Positions 44,604 to 56,021 of a DNA stretch of 64,000 bases are shown here, one piece after another; position 1 is the first letter of the stretch, and the number at the start of each line of letters is the position of its first letter. Under the pieces are notes generated by a model, which saw nothing but the letters and a program-made list of their open reading frames with translations, did not search any database and was not told the DNA's origin. Source of the DNA: Paraplanobispora siamensis. Its GTDB lineage: Bacteria; Actinomycetota; Actinomycetes; Streptosporangiales; Streptosporangiaceae. Location: contig NZ_BOOJ01000030.1 in the NCBI RefSeq assembly GCF_016863175.1, positions 62,001 to 126,000 of the forward strand, written 5' to 3'. The position numbers and the translations under genes are program-made.

Positions 44604-46109
44604 TCAGGATCCGCCGGTCGGCTTGACCAGCGGGAACAGGATCGTCTCGCGGATGTTCTTGCCGGTGAACGCCATGATCATGCGGTCGATGCCGGCGCCC
44701 ATGCCGCCGGTGGGCGGCATCGCGTATTCCAGGGCGGCCAGGAAGTCCTCGTCAAGTTGCATGGCCTCCGGGTCGCCGCCCGCGGCGAGCAGGGACTGCT
44801 CGACCAGGCGGCGGCGCTGCTCGACCGGGTCGACCAGCTCCGAGTAGGCGGTGCCCAGCTCGGTGCCGAAGCCGATCAGGTCCCACTTCTCCGTCAGCAG
44901 CGGGTTCTCGCGGTGCTGGCGGGTCAGCGGGGAGGTCTCCAGCGGATAGTCCATGACGAAGGTGGGCTGGACGAGCGTGTGCTCGACCAGCGCCTCGAAG
45001 ATCTCCTGGACGAGCTTGCCCTGGCCCCACTTGGGGTCCCAGTGGATCTCCCGGGCGTCGGCCAGCTTCCTGACCTTCTCCAGGGGGGTCTCGGTGGTGA
45101 TCTCCTCGCCGATCGCCTCCGAGACCGAGCCGTACAGCGTGATCCGCGGCCACCGGGACAGGCCGAGGTCGACCTCCCGGCCGTCGTGCACCACGACCGT
45201 GGTGCCCAGCGCGGCCACCACGGCCTTCTGGTACATCCGCTGGGTGAGGTCGGCCATGTCGTTGTAGTCGAGATACGTCCCGTACGCCTCGAGCATGGTG
45301 AACTCGGGGTTGTGGGTGGCGTCCGCGCCCTCGTTGCGGAAGTTGCGGTTGATCTCGAAGACCTTCTCGATGCCGCCCACCACGAGCCGCTTGAGATAGA
45401 GCTCGATCGCGATGCGAAGGTAGAGCTCCATGTCGTAGGCGTTGATGTGGGTCTTGAAGGGCCGGGCCGCCGCTCCGCCGTGGATCGGCTGGAGCATCGG
45501 CGTCTCGACCTCCAGATAGCCCTCCTCGTGCCAGAAGTCGCGCACCGCCCGCACCGTGTCGCTGCGCAGGCGCGCCATCTTGCGGGCCTCGTCGTTGACG
45601 ATGAGGTCCACGTAGCGCAGCCGGACCCGCGCCTCGGGGTCGGTGAGCCCGGCGTGCTTCTCCGGCAGCGGGCGCAGGCACTTGGACGTGATCGCCCACC
45701 GGTCGGCCAGGATGGACAGCTCGCCCCGGCGGGAGGTGATGACCTCGCCCTCGATTCCGACGTGGTCGCCGAGGTCGACGTCGCGCTTCCAGGCGGCCAG
45801 GGACTCCTCGCCCACCTTGTCCAGCGAGATCATCACCTGGAGGTCGCCGGAGCCGTCGCGGATCGTGGCGAAGCAGAGCTTGCCGCCGGTCCTGGACAGC
45901 ATCACGCGGCCCGTGACGCCCACTTTGTCGCCGGTCGCGGTGTCAGCGGCGAGATCGGCGTATTTCTCGCGGATCTCGGCGTTGGTCGCGGTGCGCGGGA
46001 AGTTCACCGGGTAGGGGTCGACGCCCTCGGAACGCAGGCGGTCGAGCTTCTCCCGGCGCACGCGCATCTGCTCGGGCAGATCCTCGGCTGGGGTCAGATG
46101 GTCGCTCAC
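44604..46109 (-). CDS. lysS: lysyl-tRNA synthetase, class II
   Basis: A 501-residue synthetase. The N-terminal OB-fold anticodon domain has VGVTGRVMLSRTGGKLCFAT and WAITSKCLRPLPEK. The class II core has motif 1 (VRAVRDFWHEEGYLEVETPM), motif 2 (KVFEINRNFRNEGADATHNP followed by EFTMLEAY) and motif 3 (GGMGAGIDRMIMAFTG). It charges tRNA-Lys with lysine. The start at GTG 46109 (VSDHLTPAEDLPEQ) fits the family; the longer reading runs into the repeat region. It lies downstream of coaX with a 184-base gap holding a tandem repeat. Confidence 0.95.
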   Translation of the reverse strand: MSDHLTPAEDLPEQMRVRREKLDRLRSEGVDPYPVNFPRTATNAEIREKYADLAADTATGDKVGVTGRVMLSRTGGKLCFATIRDGSGDLQVMISLDKVGEESLAAWKRDVDLGDHVGIEGEVITSRRGELSILADRWAITSKCLRPLPEKHAGLTDPEARVRLRYVDLIVNDEARKMARLRSDTVRAVRDFWHEEGYLEVETPMLQPIHGGAAARPFKTHINAYDMELYLRIAIELYLKRLVVGGIEKVFEINRNFRNEGADATHNPEFTMLEAYGTYLDYNDMADLTQRMYQKAVVAALGTTVVVHDGREVDLGLSRWPRITLYGSVSEAIGEEITTETPLEKVRKLADAREIHWDPKWGQGKLVQEIFEALVEHTLVQPTFVMDYPLETSPLTRQHRENPLLTEKWDLIGFGTELGTAYSELVDPVEQRRRLVEQSLLAAGGDPEAMQLDEDFLAALEYAMPPTGGMGAGIDRMIMAFTGKNIRETILFPLVKPTGGS

Positions 46110-46204
46110 GGAGCCAAGGGTACCGACACTGCGGAACCGGCGGTGCTGGCGGTGGCACGCCTCCGGTCGCACCGTGTCCCGGCGACGTGCCCGCGTCGCC
46201 TCGG

Positions 46205-46309
46205 CGGCGGGCCCGCGCCACGGTCACGCCGTGTCGCAGCGGCGGGCCCGCGCCACGGTCACGCCGTGTCGCAGCGGCGGGCCCGCGCCACGGTCACGCC
46301 GTGTTGCGG
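46205..46309. repeat. three tandem copies of a 35-base unit
   Basis: The unit starts CGGCGGGCCCGCGCCACGGT and ends CACGCCGTGTCGCAG, at 46205, 46240 and 46275. The first two are identical; the third ends GTGTTGCGG. The unit contains CACGG/CCGTG-type short inverted repeats. The third copy overlaps the end of coaX (stop at 46294-46296), so the C-terminal residues of CoaX are encoded by repeat DNA. Confidence 0.85.
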
Positions 46310-47075
46310 TGGTAGATGAGCCGGAGCCCGATCAGCGTCAGCCACGGTTCGTGCACGTCGACCGAGGCCGCCTCGCCCACCACCAGCGGCGCCGCCCCGC
46401 CCGTCGCGACCACGGTCACGTCGTCGGGGTCGTCGGCCAGCTCGGCGGCCATCCGCTCCACGATCCCGTCCACCTGCCCGGCGAACCCGTAGATGATGCC
46501 CGACTGGAGCGCCTCGACCGTGTTCTTGGCGATCACCGACCGGGGCCGGACCAGCTCCACCTTGTGCAGCTGCGCCCCGGCGGCGGCCAGCGCGTCCACC
46601 GAGATCTCGATGCCGGGCGCGGTGACGGCCCCGACGTACTCCCCCTTGGCGGAGACGGCGTCGAAGGAGGTGGCGGTGCCGAAGTCGACGATGATGCACG
46701 GCCCGCCGTACAGCTGGATGGCCGCCAGCGCGTTGACGATCCGGTCGCTGCCGACCTCCTTGGGGTTGTCCATCCGGACCGGCACCCCGGTGCGGATGCC
46801 GGGCTCCACGATCACCGCGGTGACGTCGCCGTAGTAACGGCGGCACATCTCACGCATCTCGTTGAGCACCGACGGCACCGTGGAGCAGATCGCGATGCCG
46901 TCGACGTCGGCTCCCTTGAGCAGCGGCGACTGGGCGAGCAGCCCCTGCAGCACGACCGCGATCTCGTCGGCCGTGCGCCGGGCGTCGGTGGCGATCCGCC
47001 AGTGCTCGATCACCTCTTCACCCTCGAACAGGCCGAGAACGGTGTGCGTGTTGCCGACGTCGATGGCGAGCAGCA

Positions 47076-47076
<1 letters not shown>
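46294..47076 (-). CDS. coaX: type III pantothenate kinase
   Basis: A 260-residue ASKHA-fold kinase that phosphorylates pantothenate as the first step to CoA. MLLAIDVGNTHTVLGLFEGE is the P-loop-like phosphate motif, VRMDNPKEVGSDRIVNALAA and GGPCIIVDFGTATSFDAVSA the adenosine and catalytic motifs, and SGIIYGFAGQVDGIVERM the C-terminal block. ATG 47076 overlaps the nadC stop by one base (TGATG), with GGGGGAA upstream. Its last residues fall inside the 35-base tandem repeat. Confidence 0.95.
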
Positions 47077-49613
<2,537 letters not shown>

Positions 49614-49891
49614 TGCCGCCTCCTGTGTTGATGGCGACGCTGCGCGTCGCAGGCTCGGGGGCGGCTTGATCCGGCTCCCGCCCTCGTCACGTCCTCGCTC
49701 CGGGCGTTCCTCGGTTGGTTCACCGGCGCTCCCTCGCGGGGGACCGTGAATTTCGTCAACATGACGATAACGCCCGGCGCGACGCGGCTCTTCCCCGGGG
49801 CGCTCGATTACCCGTTCATCCCGGTCACGGCTGTGTTCGATGGCGACGTACGGCACCGGCCGCCCGATCACCATGACCGGCCCTCCCGACG

Positions 49892-49943
49892 GCGCCGGTA
49901 CGGCGGGGAGCCGTACCGGGCCTGCCGGCGCCGCTGTACGGCG
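49892..49943. repeat. GCGCCG-TACGGCG intergenic repeat between panD and nadB
   Basis: GCGCCGGTACGGCG at 49892-49905 is identical to the third copy behind disA (30921-30934). GCGCCGCTGTACGGCG at 49928-49943 is the same motif with two extra bases. CCGTACCGG lies between them. The 357-base gap 49614-49970 has no gene that I can support. Confidence 0.6.
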
Positions 49944-49970
49944 GGCACCACGGAATGGCCGGGGCCGGGG

Positions 49971-50387
49971 TCAGCCGGCGATGAGGTCGCCTCGGAGGTC
50001 CTCGGCGCCGGGGACGGGCTCGGCGAGGTCGTCGCCGAGGTCCACGATCCGGTTGTCGCGGTCGACGTGGACCACGCGGGGGCGGAAGGTCCTGGCCTCG
50101 GCGTCCTCCATCTGGCCGTAGGCGATGATGATGACCAGGTCGCCCTGGTGGACGAGCCGGGCGGCGGCCCCGTTGACGCCGATGACCCCGGATCCGCGGG
50201 GCCCGGCGATGGTGTAGGTGACCAGGCGGGCGCCGTTGTCGATGTCGACCACGTGGACCTGCTCCCCGGGCAGCAGCCCGGCGGCGTCCAGCAGGTCCTC
50301 GTCGATGGTGATCGATCCCACGTAGTGCAGGTCGGCCTGGGTGACGGTGGCACGGTGGATCTTGGAGGTCAGCATGGTTCGGAGCAT
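49971..50387 (-). CDS. panD: aspartate 1-decarboxylase precursor
   Basis: A 138-residue pyruvoyl enzyme that makes beta-alanine for pantothenate. [20 protein letters not shown] is followed by [17 protein letters not shown], where self-cleavage occurs between Gly24 and Ser25 to form the pyruvoyl group. [20 protein letters not shown] is also conserved. The start ATG 50387 is chosen because it gives the standard N-terminus; the upstream reading to 50432 adds 15 non-family residues. It follows panC on the minus strand with a 104-base gap. Confidence 0.95.
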   Translation of the reverse strand: MLRTMLTSKIHRATVTQADLHYVGSITIDEDLLDAAGLLPGEQVHVVDIDNGARLVTYTIAGPRGSGVIGVNGAAARLVHQGDLVIIIAYGQMEDAEARTFRPRVVHVDRDNRIVDLGDDLAEPVPGAEDLRGDLIAG

Positions 50388-50491
50388 GCGACGTTCGCCT
50401 TTCTCAAGGTCGCGCCGCCCGAGGGCGTGCACGCCGGACAGGGAGAGGAATCAGGCTATAGATCGGGCCCGCGTGAGGACAACACCGCCGA

Positions 50492-51355
50492 TCAGCCCAG
50501 CGTGAGGACAACGTTGTCGATCAGGCGTGTAGTCCCGACCCGGGCCGCGACGGCCAGGACCGCCTCCCCGGTGTGGTCGTCGCCCACCTCGGCGAAGGTC
50601 GCCGGGTCCACCAGGATCAGATAGTCGACGTCCGCCGCGGGCTCGGCGTCGAGTACGGCGCGCGCCGCCCGCACGATCTCCGCCGGCTTGCTCTCGCGCT
50701 CGCCCGCGAACAGCGCCCGCGACAGCGCGAGGGCCGCGGTCCGGTCCTGGGGCGACAGATAGCGGTTGCGGCTCGACAGCGCCAGGCCGTCGGGCTCGCG
50801 GACCGTCGGCGCGCCCACGACGGAGACCGGCACGTCGAGGTCGGCGACCATCCGGCGGATCAGCGCCAGCTGCTGGGCGTCCTTGCGCCCGAACACCGCC
50901 ACGTCCGGCCGCACCAGGTTGAACAGCTTGAGCACCACGGTCAGCACGCCGTCGAAGTGCCCCGGCCGGAACGCGCCCTCGGCGATCGTGCCCATCGCCC
51001 CCGCCGACACGCTCACCTGGCGGTCCGGCAGGTACAGGTCCTCCGCGGAGGGGGCGAAGACGACGCCCACGCCCTCGGCGGCGCAGATCTCCAGGTCGGC
51101 CTCGAACGTCCGGGGATAACGGGAGTAGTCCTCACCGGGCCCGAACTGCAGCGGGTTGACGAAGATGCTGACCGCGACGTGCTCGGCCAGCTCCCGGGCC
51201 TGCCGCATGAGCGAGCGGTGGCCCTCGTGCAGGGCGCCCATCGTCGGCACCAGCGCGAGCGCCGGGGGCCCGTCGGGGCGGCCGGGGCCGCCGATCCCGA
51301 GGGTCCGCCGGGCCTCGGCCAGCTCGGCGCGGTCCCCGGCAACGATCACGTCCAT
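50492..51355 (-). CDS. panC: pantothenate synthetase
   Basis: A 287-residue enzyme that ligates pantoate and beta-alanine with [23 protein letters not shown] has the HxGH nucleotide motif, [20 protein letters not shown] the pantoate site, [20 protein letters not shown] and [20 protein letters not shown] the core, and [15 protein letters not shown] the KMSKS-equivalent loop. ATG 51355 is preceded by GGAGGAAAC. It overlaps the DUF2520 gene by 10 bases. Confidence 0.96.
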   Translation of the reverse strand: MDVIVAGDRAELAEARRTLGIGGPGRPDGPPALALVPTMGALHEGHRSLMRQARELAEHVAVSIFVNPLQFGPGEDYSRYPRTFEADLEICAAEGVGVVFAPSAEDLYLPDRQVSVSAGAMGTIAEGAFRPGHFDGVLTVVLKLFNLVRPDVAVFGRKDAQQLALIRRMVADLDVPVSVVGAPTVREPDGLALSSRNRYLSPQDRTAALALSRALFAGERESKPAEIVRAARAVLDAEPAADVDYLILVDPATFAEVGDDHTGEAVLAVAARVGTTRLIDNVVLTLG

Positions 51356-52236
51356 ATGTTTCCTCCCAGGGCGTCCAGGAGGCGCTCGGCCGCCTCGGGC
51401 TTGAGCAGCCCCGCCGCGAGCGCCCGGTCCGCCGTGAGCCTAGCGAGGGCCACATAGGCGTCGGCCGCCTCGGGGGCGGCCAGGATCAACGCGTCCACGT
51501 GTCTGCGCACCGTTCCGGCGTCGCCGCGGACCACCGGGCCGGTCAGCCCGGAGATGCCGAGCCGGAGCACGTTGTCCAGGGCGGCGCCCAGGAGCGGCCC
51601 GAGCATCCGGCCGGGGTCGTCCACGCCGATCTTCTGCAGCAGGTCGGAGGACTCGGCGACGAGCGTGACCATGTGGTTGGCCGCACCGGCCAGGGCCGCG
51701 TGGTAGAGCGCCCGGTCCTTCTCCTCGATCCAGACCGGCTCGCCCTCCATCTCGATGACCAGCGCCTCGGCCACCATGCGGAGCTGGTCGGGCGCGGTCA
51801 CCCCGAACGAGATGCCGGTCATGCGGCTGAGGTCGTCGTCGCTCCCGGTGAAGGTCATCACCGGGTGCAGGGCCAGCGGCAGCGCGCCCGCCTTCGTCGC
51901 GGGGTTCAGCACGGCCAGGCCGTAGGCGCCGCTGGTGTGCACCAGCAGCTTGCCGCGCAGCTCGACGCCGGTCTCGGCCAGACCCACCACCAGGTCGGGC
52001 AGCACGTCGTCGGGGACCGTCAGCAGGACGAGGTCGGCCTTGGCCACCACGTCCTCGGGGTTGCTGGGGGCCAGGCCCAGCCTGTCGGCCACCCGGTTCC
52101 TGGAGGCGTCGGAGACTCCGCTGGCGGCCACCACCCGATGACCCGCGCGCGCGAGCGCCGCGCCGAGCACCGAGCCCACCCGTCCGGCTCCGAGCACTCC
52201 GACTGCCAGCCGTGCCGGGCGATCGTCTGTGTGCAT
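51346..52236 (-). CDS. Rossmann-fold DUF2520-containing oxidoreductase
   Basis: A 296-residue protein. The N-terminus [20 protein letters not shown] followed by [20 protein letters not shown] is a dinucleotide-binding fold. [52 protein letters not shown] and [20 protein letters not shown] belong to the DUF2520 C-terminal domain, related to ketopantoate reductase and proline-biosynthesis-type dehydrogenases. Because it is always found before panC in actinobacteria, it is a candidate for a pantoate-forming reductase, but this is not proven. ATG 52236 has AAGGA upstream; the longer reading is rejected. Confidence 0.85.
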   Translation of the reverse strand: MHTDDRPARLAVGVLGAGRVGSVLGAALARAGHRVVAASGVSDASRNRVADRLGLAPSNPEDVVAKADLVLLTVPDDVLPDLVVGLAETGVELRGKLLVHTSGAYGLAVLNPATKAGALPLALHPVMTFTGSDDDLSRMTGISFGVTAPDQLRMVAEALVIEMEGEPVWIEEKDRALYHAALAGAANHMVTLVAESSDLLQKIGVDDPGRMLGPLLGAALDNVLRLGISGLTGPVVRGDAGTVRRHVDALILAAPEAADAYVALARLTADRALAAGLLKPEAAERLLDALGGNIWT

Positions 52237-52567
52237 GACGTCCCGTCCTTCGACCACCTGGGGCTTCTGCACCCAGTTGACCAGCGTAACGGGCCAACGG
52301 CTCGTAACCGTGTCGCGGCGTGGTGTAAGACGGCGGCGGGCGCCGAGCCGGGGCACGTGGCCCGGCGCCCGCCGGGAACCCGGCCGGCCGAGAGGCGACA
52401 CGGACCGCGCCCGCTGGGGGAGCGGGCCGGGACGCGATCGCCGCCGGTAATGCCACGGTAACGCAAAGTCATGGCAACGTGTAGTCATCACTTCGCCCCG
52501 CGTGTCACGGCGAGCCCATCACCAAGACCATCACCGTCCCCGCCCGCTCCGGGTAACGTCTGCTGTC
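52237..52567. other. intergenic gap with a long hairpin
   Basis: The gap separates the divergent DUF2520 and MidA-like genes. GGCGGGCGCC (52335-52344) and GGCGCCCGCC (52364-52373) form a 10-base stem with an inner GGG/CCC. The AGTCAT hexamer occurs twice (52468 and about 52485). No gene was seen. Confidence 0.4.
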
Positions 52568-53533
52568 ATGTGGCTCCCCTGGCGTGTCGCGATGGAGCGT
52601 GCCCTCTACGGTGAGAACGGCTTCTACCTCCGCGAACGCCCCTCCGGGCACTTCCGGACGTCGGTGGTCGCCTCCCCGGTCTTCGCCGAGGCCCTGCTGC
52701 GCGAGCTGCTCGCGGTGGACGACGCGCTCGGCCGGCCGCCGTCCGTCGACCTGGTCGACATCGGCGCGGGCGACGGCGCTCTCGCTGCCGGGATCACGGC
52801 CGCGGCTCCCCCGCACCTGCGGGCCAGGCTGCGGGTGACCGCGGTGGACCTGGCCCCGCGGCCGGCCCGGTTGCCCGAGGAGATCGCCTGGGCCGCGACG
52901 CCCCCGGAGAGCATCCACGGGCTGGTGATCGCCAACGAGTGGCTGGACAACGTCCCGGTGGACGTCGCCGAGCAGACCCCGGACGGCCCCCGGCTGGTGA
53001 CGGTCGATCCGTCGACCGGTGAGGAGCGGCTCGGGCAGGCGCCGGAAGCGGCCGATCTGGCCTGGCTGGAGTGCTGGTGGCCGATGCGGGCGGCCGGGGA
53101 GCGCGCGGAGATCGGCAGGCCGCGCGACGAGGCCTGGGCCTCGGTGGCCGTACGGCTGGCGCGGGGCCGGGCGATCGCCGTCGACTACGCCCACCGGGCG
53201 GATGGGCGCCCGCCGTACGGCACCCTGACCGGCTACCGCGACGGCGCGACCGTCGCGCCCGTCCCCGACGGCTCGTGCGACATCACCGCGCACGTCGCCC
53301 TGGACGCCTGCGCGGCGGCGGGAGAGCGGACCGGAGCGGTCACGACGGCCCTGACCACGCAGCGCGAGGCCCTGCGTGCCCTGGGCGTCACCGGGGCCCG
53401 GCCGCCGGCCGACCACGCCCGCACCGACCCGCGCGGCTACCTCCACGCCCTGGCGAGGGCCTCACAGGAGGGCGAGCTGATCGACCCGCACGGCCTGGGC
53501 GGTTTCGGATGGCTCGTCCAGACACGCCCATGA
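52568..53533 (+). CDS. MidA/NDUFAF7-like SAM-dependent methyltransferase
   Basis: A 321-residue protein. It starts MWLPWRVAMERALYGENGFY, with YLRERPSGHFRTSVVASPVF being the family opening. DLVDIGAGDGALAAGI is motif I for SAM. VIANEWLDNVPVDVAEQTPD is the conserved NE-x-LD motif of this family, whose mitochondrial member methylates an arginine of complex I. HGLGGFGWLVQTRP ends it. The bacterial substrate is unknown; a nuoD-like gene lies 4 kb away. ATG 52568 is preferred to upstream options since residues before it show no family likeness. Confidence 0.78.
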   Translation: MWLPWRVAMERALYGENGFYLRERPSGHFRTSVVASPVFAEALLRELLAVDDALGRPPSVDLVDIGAGDGALAAGITAAAPPHLRARLRVTAVDLAPRPARLPEEIAWAATPPESIHGLVIANEWLDNVPVDVAEQTPDGPRLVTVDPSTGEERLGQAPEAADLAWLECWWPMRAAGERAEIGRPRDEAWASVAVRLARGRAIAVDYAHRADGRPPYGTLTGYRDGATVAPVPDGSCDITAHVALDACAAAGERTGAVTTALTTQREALRALGVTGARPPADHARTDPRGYLHALARASQEGELIDPHGLGGFGWLVQTRP

Positions 53534-53658
53534 CCGCCCCGGCCGCCCGAAATGGACGGCGGAGCGGCCGGGCATGAGGCCGAAGCGCCCGGGGACACGA
53601 CGCGGCGGAGACCCGGACTGCGGGCCGCCGGCGGGGACGCGGATCGCGACCCGGCGGC

Positions 53659-54858
53659 TCAGACGCGGACCTGGAGCGATTCCAGGCCGCGGATGATGTA
53701 ACCCGGTCCCCACGCCGGCTCGGCGGCGAGCTCCATCTTCGGGGCCGCACGCAGCAGGGCGCCGAACGACTCGGCGAGCTCGATGCGGGCCAGCGGCGCG
53801 CCGAGGCAGAAGTGGATGCCCGCGCCGAAGGAGATGTGCGGGTTGTCCCTGCGGCCCACGTCGAAGCGCTCGGGCTCGTCGAACACCTCGGGGTCGCGGT
53901 TGGCCGAGCCGAACAGCAGCGCCACCTCGGTCCCGCGCGGGATGTCCACCCCGCCGACCGAGATGTCCTCGAGCACCCAGCGCTCGAACATCTGCAGCGG
54001 GGTGTCCCACCGCATCATCTCCTCGACCGCGGTCGGCAGCAGGCCGTGGTCGGCGCGCAGGCGCTCCAGCTCGGCGGGGTTGCGGAACAGCGACCACCAG
54101 CCGTTGCCGGTGACGTTGACGGTGGCCTCGTGCCCGGCGTTGAGCAGCAGCACGCAGGTGCCGACCAGCTCCTCCTCGGTCAGCGTGTCGCCCTCGTCGG
54201 TCACCTGCGCGAGCGCGCTGATGAGGTCGTCGCCCGGATCGGCCCTGCGCGCGCGGGCCAGCTCCACGAGATAGTCGGAGAACTCCGAGGCGGCGCGCAC
54301 GGCCGTGTGCTGGGCCCCGATCGAGGGGTTGAGCTCGTACATCCCGCAGATGTCGGCCGACCAGGGCCGCAGCAGGTGACGGTCGGCCTCCGGCACGCCG
54401 AGCATCTCGGCGATCACGGTCACCGGGAGCGGCTCGGCCACCTCGGCGATCAGGTCTCCCCCGCCGCGCTCGACGAAGCGGTCCACCAGCCCCCCGGCGA
54501 TCTCGGCGATCTTGGGGCGCAGCGCCTCGACCATGCGGGGGGTGAAGGCCTTGGACACCAGCCGCCGCAGCCGCGTGTGGACCGGCGGCTCGACGTCGAG
54601 CATGCCGGCCCGGATCACCCTCCAGAAGGGCTCCTGGAACTCGGGGTCGTCGGGCCGGCCGAACTCCGCGTGGGTCGCGACGTGCAGGTAGGAGCGGCCG
54701 AGCCTGCGATCGCGCAGCAGCGCGTTGACGTCGGCGTGCCGGGCGATCAGCCACTGGCCGGTCGGCTCGAAGAAGCTGACCGGCCGTTCCCGCCTGAGCT
54801 CGTCGTAGACGTCGTAGGGATGGGCGACGAATTCCGGATTCCATGGATCAAAGCGCAC
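53659..54858 (-). CDS. cytochrome P450
   Basis: A 399-residue soluble bacterial P450. The heme loop is FGAGIHFCLGAPLARIE with the thiolate Cys. The I-helix is LLNAGHEATVN (Gly-x-Glu-Ala-Thr oxygen-activation motif), the K-helix is EEMMR with ExxR, and PRGTEVALLFGSANRDPEVF and PERFDVGR form the meander. It needs ferredoxin and reductase, which are not nearby. The substrate is unknown. GTG 54858 starts VRFDPWNPEFVAHPYDVYDE; the frame stays open far upstream into the terC region but that part is not P450-like. Confidence 0.92.
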   Translation of the reverse strand: MRFDPWNPEFVAHPYDVYDELRRERPVSFFEPTGQWLIARHADVNALLRDRRLGRSYLHVATHAEFGRPDDPEFQEPFWRVIRAGMLDVEPPVHTRLRRLVSKAFTPRMVEALRPKIAEIAGGLVDRFVERGGGDLIAEVAEPLPVTVIAEMLGVPEADRHLLRPWSADICGMYELNPSIGAQHTAVRAASEFSDYLVELARARRADPGDDLISALAQVTDEGDTLTEEELVGTCVLLLNAGHEATVNVTGNGWWSLFRNPAELERLRADHGLLPTAVEEMMRWDTPLQMFERWVLEDISVGGVDIPRGTEVALLFGSANRDPEVFDEPERFDVGRRDNPHISFGAGIHFCLGAPLARIELAESFGALLRAAPKMELAAEPAWGPGYIIRGLESLQVRV

Positions 54859-54905
54859 CAAGTCATCGTAATCCGGACCCCGGCTCCGGTAGAGCCCGCT
54901 ACCGG

Positions 54906-55670
54906 TCAGGGCGCCGCGGGCTTGTCCTCCTCGTACCGGTGGTGCAGATCGACCGGCTTGTCCGCGTTCGCCTTGGTGCGCATCCGGATGTTGAGCAGCT
55001 CCACCACGAGCGAGAAGGCCATCGCGAAGTAGATGTAGCCCTTGGGGATGTGCTGGCCGAGGCCCTCGGCGAGCAGCACGACGCCGATCAGGACCAGGAA
55101 GGACAGGGCGAGCATCTTGATGCTCGGGTGCTTCTCGACGAAGCGGCTGATCGGCCCGGACGCGACCAGCATCACGATGACCGAGACGATGACGGCCGCG
55201 ATCATGACGCCGATCTCGTCCACCATGCCGACCGCGGTGATCACCGAGTCGAGCGAGAACACGATGTCCAGGATCATGATCTGGATGATCACCGCGGTGA
55301 AGGAGGCGGCGACCTTGCCGCTGGCGTGGCCGGACTTGCCCTCCAGGCTGTCGTGCATCTCGAAGACGCTCTTGCCCAGCAGGAAGAGTCCTCCGAGGAT
55401 CAGGATCAGATCCCGGCCCGAGATCTCCTGCCCCAGGACCTCGAAGAGCGGGGAGGTGAGCCGTACCACCCACGACAGCGCCAGCAGCAGCGCCAGCCGG
55501 CTGATCAGCGCCGCCGCCAGGCCCAGCCGGCGCGCGCTGTCCCGCTGCTCGGGCGGGAGCTTGCCCGCCAGGATCGAGATGAAGATGACGTTGTCGATGC
55601 CCAGGACGATCTCCAGGCCGACAAGGGTGAGAAACCCTATCCAGATCTGTGGGTCGGTCACCCAGTCCAT
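54906..55670 (-). CDS. TerC family integral membrane protein
   Basis: A 254-residue protein with about seven membrane helices. LEIVLGIDNVIFISILAGKL, SFTAVIIQIMILDIVFSLDS (with VITAVGMV) and YIYFAMAFSLVVELLNIRMR are TerC motifs; the acidic residues in GIDNV and SLDSV lie in the membrane. TerC relatives (Alx, MeeF, YceF) export manganese or support metalation of secreted enzymes. It has no ter operon partners here. ATG 55670 has GGAGAG upstream. Confidence 0.88.
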   Translation of the reverse strand: MDWVTDPQIWIGFLTLVGLEIVLGIDNVIFISILAGKLPPEQRDSARRLGLAAALISRLALLLALSWVVRLTSPLFEVLGQEISGRDLILILGGLFLLGKSVFEMHDSLEGKSGHASGKVAASFTAVIIQIMILDIVFSLDSVITAVGMVDEIGVMIAAVIVSVIVMLVASGPISRFVEKHPSIKMLALSFLVLIGVVLLAEGLGQHIPKGYIYFAMAFSLVVELLNIRMRTKANADKPVDLHHRYEEDKPAAP

Positions 55671-55814
55671 CGTTCTCTCCTCTGTGGAACCGCGTCACGG
55701 GCCGCTGACACCACGTCACTCATCCGGGTCACTCATGCGGCGTCACGTCCCAAGACGATCGGGAGACGCGATGAGTTCCTTGCCCGGGAAGTGATCCGCA
55801 TATCGCCCGCGGAC

Positions 55815-55845
55815 TTGCAAAACCGGGCCGGGTGATGGTTATAGT
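55815..55845 (+). promoter_or_regulatory. promoter of the SAM-IV riboswitch RNA
   Basis: TTGCAA (55815-55820) and TATAGT (55840-55845) are spaced by 19 bases (18 if TGCAAA is taken). The start of transcription would fall near 55852, just before the first riboswitch helix. Confidence 0.6.
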
Positions 55846-55854
55846 TCGGCCGTA

Positions 55855-55972
55855 GGTCATGAGTGCCAGTGACAAGCCCCGGCTCGCTGGCCGGCAACCC
55901 TCGCGCTCGCGGCGGGGTGCCCCGGGTGAGGACCTGGTCCGGCACGAGGTGTGCCGGGCAAGCGCGGGCTCC
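55855..55972 (+). ncRNA. SAM-IV riboswitch
   Basis: The conserved core matches the SAM-IV class found in actinobacteria: GGTCATGAGTGCCAG, AAGCCCCGGCTCGCTGGCC, GGCAACCCTC, GCGGCGGGGTGCCCCGGGTG and AGGACC, then the downstream hairpin CCGGCAC-GAGGT-GTGCCGG and GGCAAGCGCGGGCTC. GGTC and GACC close helix P1, and the downstream hairpin and GCAAGCGCGGG belong to the class-specific extra helix and pseudoknot. SAM binding should reduce expression of the class V aminotransferase that begins about 50 bases later. Confidence 0.9.
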
Positions 55973-56021
55973 ACGCACCAACGCCATGGCTTGGGGTCCG
56001 ATGACCTCCGAGGAGTCTGGC

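Noticed and set aside
46205-46309. 35-base repeats as a mini CRISPR array
   Set aside because: The copies are directly adjacent with no spacers.
53659-55719. 686-residue reading that would fuse an N-terminal part to the P450
   Set aside because: The extra 287 residues are an out-of-frame shadow of terC; the P450 starts normally at 54858.
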